DNA from: Morella rubra
Taxonomy: Eukaryota > Streptophyta > Magnoliopsida > Fagales > Myricaceae
Direction of reading: 5' to 3'
Length of the DNA stretch: 64,000 nucleotides
Assembly: GCA_003952965.2 (NCBI GenBank)
Contig: CM025852.1
Span: 13,778,533 to 13,842,532 of the forward strand
In this document: in pieces, positions 58,101 through 64,000 of the stretch
Numbering within the stretch: the first letter of the stretch is position 1
How the letters are laid out: the number at the start of each line of letters is the position of its first letter
Notes under the pieces: model-generated
Told to the model about the DNA's origin: nothing
Databases searched by the model: none
Seen by the model: only the letters and a program-made list of their open reading frames with translations
Translations under genes and position numbers: made by a program

Positions 58101-58476
58101 CACTACAAAAACTTAGCTTTAGATGACAAATTTTTGGGTTTCAAACCAAATTTAATCACCTAAAGTCACTTTCCATGACAAATCATTAATTTCGTCACCC
58201 AAAATCATCCAGGAACGCCAAAACCGTTCGGATGGATTTTTGGTGTGACAACATACACCTCGTTGCGAATGAATTACGATAAAAATCGTCACAAATACTT
58301 AACATCCGTTTGGACACATAAACAAACCGTTCGGATGAAACTGAGAGATGATTAAAATCGTCACAAATTTTACACTACCGTTTGGATGTAATTTTTACAA
58401 CGTCCGCATGGACATTACCTATCTAACGTTGATTCTCAGCACATAGTGACAAATTAAAAATCGTCATGAACACTAA

Positions 58477-59925
58477 GGGTCCATTTGTTTGGTGGTAAAA
58501 CTATTGTTTTACGTAAAAAGTTTTTTTATTAAAAATTTTTCAAGAAAAATTTTCTCTTTTAGCGTTTGGTTGTTCTTGTAAAATATTTTTGATATTTGAC
58601 ACGCTTAATGATTTACATATTTTCAGTGTTCGAAATGCACTTCACAACTTGAATCTGATCCAAAAAAAATTCGGAATGAGCAAATAAAACCCGACCTGAC
58701 CTAAGCCGACCCGACTAGGTCTGTTTCGGATCAGGCCATCGAGTCTCAAGTTTTTTGAACAGCCATACTTCAAATTCAAAAAGTTATTTGATCAAAGCTC
58801 TATAATTGTTCATGAAAATGACACAATCATCTTCAATGTAAGCTAATTGTCCAAACAAAAATAGAAATAGATTAAAAGAAGTCAACCTTACACATTGTCT
58901 AAAATGCGAGACCAAATGCTAACTAAAGATTATCGATCAAATGACTTCAACATATTTCAATCTAAAGATGTTGGTTGAAAAATTTCTCCAACCACAGCCT
59001 TCTAAGGTAATACTCTTCCTGGTCTAAGAGAAAAGCAAAAAGAAATGGGTCCAAATTAACTAGACAGACCTTCGCTAATTTTGATTAGGACATGCCGACA
59101 TTACCATTGTTGAATACGAGCACAAGATTTATAAACAATATAAAAAGAGAATTACCATTTCTGCAGGGCTCCATGCCCATTCCTACACTTCCAATATTTT
59201 TTTTGGTTGTATTTTCCTCTCTAATCCCCTATGCTACCAAACTTGTGGGTGAAAAGTATAGCTAATTCAGCTATGAGCTCATGAAAGTAATCAATGAGTG
59301 GTAGATAGCTTTTCGAGAGGCGAAGAGAAAACGTTGCCTAGACTAGTCAGGTAGTCTAAAACCAGCGCGTCTATAAAGATAGATCTATAAACAAGCAACT
59401 AACAACGGTCTTCAAACTCGTCTTTTCATAACTAGTTAAAGCCACTATAAAATAGTACTATTTGCCCAGACGAGCCACAATCAGCAGCATCTTGCTTTGG
59501 CTCCTATTCCTGTCAAAGCAAAAACTTCGAATCTAGCAAAGAAAATTGTTGGAGTTCTTACAATGAATCGCGTAGAGTGTGCAGATCCCAAATGCAACTC
59601 CAAATCTAGGGCTTTCATTTTTCTTGATTTGGAGGTCGATGAGCTTGAGTGGGCGAGAGAGAAAAGAAGAAGAGACAGAGACTATGTCAGCAGGGGGGAG
59701 TGAAAGCTGAAAATGTCGGAGGAAGGGGTGCTGGAAACATCAGGGAGAGAAAAAGAAGTTTAGTTTCCGTAAAAAATGAGGTTAGTTTATGTTCTGGAAA
59801 AGAAGATGGCTTTTGCGTTGACTTGAAAATATTTTTCATTGACTCGATTTTCAAGTGCATCTCAAATACCGGAAAGGAAGTAAAAGATTTTATAAATTTT
59901 ATTCTGCAGTCAAACAAACAGACCC
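58477..59925. mobile_element. Harbinger-type element of 1,449 bp with TAA target duplication
   Basis: Terminal inverted repeats GGGTCCATTTGTTTGG (58477) and, inverted from the right end, GGGTCTGTTTGTTTGA (59925 leftward), flanked by TAA on both sides (58474-58476 and 59926-59928). The 3-bp TWA duplication and the terminus define PIF/Harbinger. No transposase domain was found, so it is non-autonomous. The interior includes a plus-strand ORF of 68 codons at 59497-59703 (NLAKKIVGVLTMNRVECADP) of unknown origin. It is nested in the CACTA element. Confidence 0.88.
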
Positions 59926-60616
59926 TAAATCTCGTCTAGATGTAAAACGTAAACATGAACGTTTCAACGCCTAAAAAATAAAACCGTCCGGACACCCAAA
60001 ACATGTCCGCACAGGTATGAATGCTTCTTCCACAAATTGTGTGGTTCCACATTGTAAAATTTCACACATGTGATGTCAAAACCGTCCAGACCCATACGTA
60101 CTGTCCGGACAGTATAAGTTCTAGAAGATTTTTGAATCGAAAATATTTAATGACGTTGAATTTGATTGGGCCACGTGTGAATTAAACGATGAGAACAATC
60201 CGAACACCTAAGGAAACTGTGCGGATGCTTTTTACATTTAAAACCTACCAGACTTGTCAAAATCACACTTTCACTCTCTTCTCTCAAACTTTTCTCTCAA
60301 ATGTTTCCACTACCCGTTCAAGATTTATTTCAAGATCTCTCAAACAACTTCAGGTAAAACCTTCTTCGTGAGTTTGCTTTTCAATTCATGCATTTCAATT
60401 TAATACTTTTGAATTTTGTTGTCTTCTTTGTGTTCATCAAAGTACGCTGTTTGGATTGTGTTCATCGAAGTACCGTTCGGATGTTGGTATATCTACGTCC
60501 AGACGTTTTCATAAGCATCCGGATGCTATTTTCCACGTTCGGATGCCTTCTAAATGCAAACGTCGCCTTTTGAATTTCGTGTGAACGATTTGTTCTTATG
60601 TTTAGACGGTTTTTGC

Positions 60617-60960
60617 TAGGCTAACCATGGATCACTCCGAGAGATGTATCACCAATGTCGGGGCACAGTTAGAGCTACCAGCTTGGGTGGACGCTTTTTT
60701 AGTAGAGTATTTGGGCGAGTATTCAGGGCGATAGTGGAGCCGACGCATTTGTTGTGCATGGAGCTCCAGTGCCACTTGATCGGTCTGGAGAACAAATTTG
60801 CTCTAACGGATAGGGTTCTGACGGAGGAGCTGAATATTATGCGGATACCATACCATTCCGATACAGCTCTAGACACTCATCAGTCAGGTGGATAATATGG
60901 AGGAGCAATTGCGCATGTTCGTGACGCCCTCAGACAAGATCTGGAGCACGAGTCATAGGG
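60617..60960 (+). pseudogene. Transposon protein, second fragment of the CACTA element
   Basis: An ATG at 60626 opens MDHSERCITNVGAQLELPAW, broken after about 36 codons. Another frame continues CMELQCHLIGLENKFALTDR and ELNIMRIPYHSDTAL, and a third VDNMEEQLRMFVTPSDKIW. The broken frames suggest a decayed protein with a coiled-coil-like tail comparable in place to the tail of the 40290-41190 remnant. Its placement upstream of the fragment at 62463 is unexpected. No domain can be named. Confidence 0.4.
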
Positions 60961-62462
60961 ATGATTCAGACTAGTCTCTTGGTTATGTTTTATCGATATT
61001 ATTTAGTTATTGTTAGAAGAACCATCTTCGGCTTGTACTAGACATTATGATTTTGTTTTTCGTTCGGTATTTGGATTATTTTGATATTTTATATTAATTA
61101 TTTTTTTCATTAGTTTAAATTTATTAAATTTAAACGGACGATTAGTACAATTAAATGAGTGATTAGTATGAGTTCTATATTAACAGAACAGTTAGTGTAA
61201 TTAGAATTAAATAGGTGATTAGTTATAACAGATGTTTAATATAAAAATATGCTTAAATATATATATTTTTTTATGTTTCAAAATAAATAAATTAAGTTAA
61301 AATTTTGAGACGAATTAGTTAAATGATTTAAATAAATTAAATTGAGTGAATTAAATGGCATCCATAATAATTATAGAATAAAGGTAATGTAAAATAAATC
61401 TGCTAAGCATTTGCACGCTGATATTGAATGTTCAAACGCGTCAAATTAATTGATAATGTTGGAACAGGCGAAACACCCGTCCGGACGCCCTTATAGCAGA
61501 AGCACTGTCTACACGTGTTTAATGAGGCAGACGTCTGAACGTGGGAGCACAACGTCCGGATGGTTAAGATGAAACAATGCTGTTGGAACAGACAGTATAC
61601 CACCGTCCAAACGTATGTGTAACGGTCGTATGGCTTACACGTGTTTATGTATACTTTGAAATAGTGTAACCTTCTGAACTATGAACACTGTTCGGATGAT
61701 GTTTATTCAGCTAAACGTGTGCTTCAACGTCTCCGTAATCCTTTTTAATGTTTCAAACTGTTTTAAACGGTTTAAATTTTCACATTTAATGTGGAGGACT
61801 CCCATTGGGTCACGTGTGTTGAAAAGCATTCGAACGGTGTTTAACCGTCTGACAACGTTGACGGATTCTAAACACTCAAACAATTCAATATTTTTAGTTA
61901 TACCAAACGTTTTATCACTAAAAATCTCTCAACCCTCACTTCTTTTCTTCCAAATCTTAATAAACTCATTCCTTCGAGGCTCTAATCACATTGTGCTTCA
62001 ACGTCATTTTTAGAGTGATTTCAATCGTATATAATTGTCAAATGTTTTTTTGTATAGTTTTTGTGAAATTGATTTTCATTAATGTGAGATTGTTTAAGTC
62101 ACGGTGTGATTTTAGTCGGTTGGGTAGGTGTTGGAGGTTTTTGATGCTGCAATGGAATATGCGTGTCATGGCTAAGGACACTTTGTTTAGGTCGCTTCAC
62201 CGTCCCGTCCCACACTTTGTTTAGGCGTTCGGATGCCTTGTAGTATCCCAAAAGGATACGTTGTTGTTTTGGGTGTGTTCGGATGCCATATCGAAGTGGT
62301 CCATACGTATTTTATGTTCAATTTAAATAGATTACTTTGCTATTTTACGTTTAGACGGCAATCTCTCTCTGTTCGGACGCTTGTCCATACGTTCGAACCT
62401 TATTTTTACCATCCGAACCTGTTTTCTAACCATGCGAACGCATTTGTGCAGATATCTAAAAA
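60961..62462. other. Non-coding interior of the CACTA element with repeated motifs
   Basis: A/T-rich with dispersed gttcggatg, cgtccggac and acgtgttt-like words on both strands. No reading frame of note. Confidence 0.5.
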
Positions 62463-63310
62463 ATGAGGAAGTGTGCACATTTCAGCAGGCAGGCTGATCC
62501 TAAGCAACCTTCCACTCCACCTCTATCGATGGAGCAGCATAAGACGATCATTAGGTCTCGCAACATCGTTGTCGAGCAGCAAATCCAGTTGTCAGATATC
62601 TACGATCTTTGATTTGAAGATTGGACGCTTCCAGAGGTGGTGGAGTAGGCGGGTTGGCTTCGATTCCTCCAGAGGACTAGCTCTGCGCTGAAGGCAATGG
62701 TGCTGGAATTCTACGCTGGCATACTTCAAGTGGCGCATCTCGAAGAACCGAGTATGGAGGTCACCGTCCGTAATGTTCAGGTCACATTCTCACGTGACAA
62801 GCTAGCAAGATTCTTGGGATATGAGAGGAATATGATGGCGTTCCCTAACTTGCCGCTGCAAGATGAAGATCGGCCTACTAAGGTCGAGATTTTTCGGACG
62901 TTGCTGGGCCTAAATACGACTATTCTGGAGGGAAGCTACATGCAATATGAGATGATGCTTCCTTTTTGGCGGATCATGCACCTGATCCTATGCTCCACTA
63001 TCGACCCAAAGAAGCACACGACGGAGCTGTCTTATCACCGGGCCGAGTTCATGTACCTTGTTGTTGTACGGGGGGGAGCTTGTTGATATGGCATCTAACA
63101 TCTACTAGACCGTCCGTACAGAGGCCCTGAAGACCGATGTTCAAATTTCATTGCCATGCGGTGTTCTTCTAACACATTTCCTGCACGTCGTGCTGGTACC
63201 CGAGGGTGCTGACGAACCAAAAGCGATTTCACTTGGGCCAATCAACAAGGTGATCTCCAGTTGCATCCCAGACATGTCGAGTGCTGAGTACTGCTCGGGC
63301 AGTTAGAGGT
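62463..63310 (+). pseudogene. Putative plant transposon protein remnant in the CACTA element
   Basis: The frame from the ATG at 62463 reads MRKCAHFSRQADPKQPSTP, later NIVVEQQIQLSDIYDL, stop, FEDWTLPEVVE, stop, AGWLRF, then VLEFYAGILQV and EVTVRNVQVTFSRDKLARFLG, PFWRIMHLILCSTIDPK and LSYHRAEFMYLVV. This is the order expected of the family labelled putative plant transposon protein (Pfam PF20167 from memory): an acidic/Glu-Arg start, FYA block, VQV.FS block, then a histidine-rich middle. A run of seven Gs (63070-63076) causes a frameshift, after which RGELVDMASNIY and SLPCGVLLTHFL continue in another frame. With two stops and the shift it is decayed. The family has no established activity. Confidence 0.7.
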
Positions 63311-64000
63311 AGACGACAGGAGCAGCCTGAGGAGCTGGAGGGGAGGATTTTGGATAGAGCTCCACCTAAGGACTTAGGCAGCACGATAAGAAAGAAATTT
63401 CAAACCTATTGATTTAGGCTATTAAAAATATTATCGATTCTGATAAGAATGCAAAATGTCATTTTCTCCCTTAATGGTTAGTATTTTATTCTTATTTGGT
63501 GCTAAATGTACTCATTATTCTTATGTTTTGATTTAGGATACAAATGGAGGCATTAAGTGCAAAACGAAGTTAATTGGGCGATTTTGGACAGTTTCGACAT
63601 TGCTTCGTAATCAGGGCATAAATCTCTCATCCAAGCTCTGATTGAGATGATTCAAGATGTTATGGAACGCCAAGAAAAAGATCTACAACTTTCATGTTTT
63701 GAGTTTTAAGAGATACTGGCTGCATGATGGACGAAATCCGGCTTGAAGTTGCGTCACCTGCACTGTTGACGTTCTGGAACATTCCATAGATTGCAATCTC
63801 GATATGCGGATCTGACCTTTTAATTTTGGGAAATTTCCAGACCTGGTGCACGAAAATTCCAGAGGAAGATGCCACTTTCTTAGTTTTATTGGTCTCTATT
63901 TTATTTTTTATATTTTCCTTAAATAGTCAAATTTTGATATTGTTATAGTTTTAGAATATATTAGAGAGATATGCTAGGGTTGCAGCACTTGTAATGAACG
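63311..64000. other. Retroelement-like tail, unassigned
   Basis: Sequence including ctacaactttcatgttttga and gagttttaagagatactgg resembles stretches common near the 3' ends or LTRs of large plant Ty3-type elements, but I cannot define ends or a clade. No coding region supported. Confidence 0.35.

Larger units (their letters stand above)
58101..64000 (+). mobile_element. CACTA (En/Spm) transposon, left end; right end beyond window
   Basis: The terminus CACTACAAAAACTTAGC starts at 58101 and directly abuts the terpene synthase exon. It is followed by subterminal repeats of cgtcacaaat/gtgacaaatt-type words on both strands up to about 58470, as is usual in CACTA elements. Scattered further in are motifs such as CGTTCGGATG (58225, 58328, 60474, 62226) and CGTCCGGACG (61479). 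It encloses a nested Harbinger element (58477-59925) and transposon-protein remnants (60617-60960 and 62463-63310). The other terminus and the 3-bp duplication (expected to be TGC, 58098-58100) are not in the window. Confidence 0.78.

Overview
The window is nuclear DNA of a flowering plant, most likely a woody eudicot. The evidence is GT-AG spliced genes for an ICR/RIP ROP effector and a gibberellin 2-oxidase, class III peroxidase, terpene synthase and F-box gene fragments, and plant-type transposons (copia, chromovirus, CACTA, Harbinger, Mutator-like, L1, a tRNA-type SINE and a TRIM). I cannot name the species. Only two host genes look intact: an ICR1-like gene on the + strand (coding 11727-13697, with non-coding first exon near 8340-8651) and a GA2ox gene on the - strand (31066-29622). 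Nearly everything else is mobile-element debris or featureless intergenic DNA.

Layout. 1-2.6 kb: broken copia pol with a 25-G run, a hAT-like foldback, and an inverted-repeat (Mutator-like) unit enclosing a decayed F-box-associated domain. 2.6-6.4 kb: LTR-like DNA with a Harbinger-type MITE and an imperfect tandem duplication (4105-5111 and 5441-6419) carrying a short ORF. 6.7-7.4 kb: two more MITEs. 8.3-14.2 kb: the ICR1-like gene. 14.2-21.3 kb: a degenerate chromovirus on the - strand, split inside its reverse transcriptase by a 2,259-bp TG...CA element with a perfect AAGAG target duplication. 21.3-23.1 kb: a second inverted-repeat gene-capture unit holding pieces of a chloroplast two-RRM ribonucleoprotein and of a class III peroxidase, fused in one frame. 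23.6-27.1 kb: an LTR element with only a gag remnant inside. 27.8 kb: a tRNA-type SINE with an 18-bp target duplication. 29.6-31.3 kb: GA2ox. 36.2 kb: a TRIM. 36.5-50.9 kb: an L1 remnant followed by a large transposon, present twice around a run of 471 Ns. 55.8-57.3 kb: another LTR-like piece. 57.6-58.1 kb: a terpene synthase exon broken by a CACTA element that runs from 58101 past the window end and itself contains a 1,449-bp Harbinger-type insertion.

Two points matter most to a user of this annotation. First, 36708-43529 and 44001-50921 are near-identical (one roughly 96-bp difference plus SNPs and small indels), the second copy starts exactly at the N run and the first ends exactly at it. 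This is best explained as unmerged overlapping contig ends or haplotypes, not biology. Second, the transposon in that duplicated region and the CACTA element at the right edge encode diverged versions of the same protein family (the type usually labelled putative plant transposon protein) and both carry scattered, partly palindromic motifs (CGTTCGAACG in one, CGTTCGGATG/CGTCCGGACG in the other). I consider this paired protein-plus-motif organisation the best candidate for an under-described system here.

The two intact genes have plain roles: the ICR1-like protein links active ROP GTPases to polarity and the cytoskeleton or exocyst, and GA2ox lowers bioactive gibberellin by 2-beta-hydroxylation. 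Nothing in the sequence shows a functional link between them.
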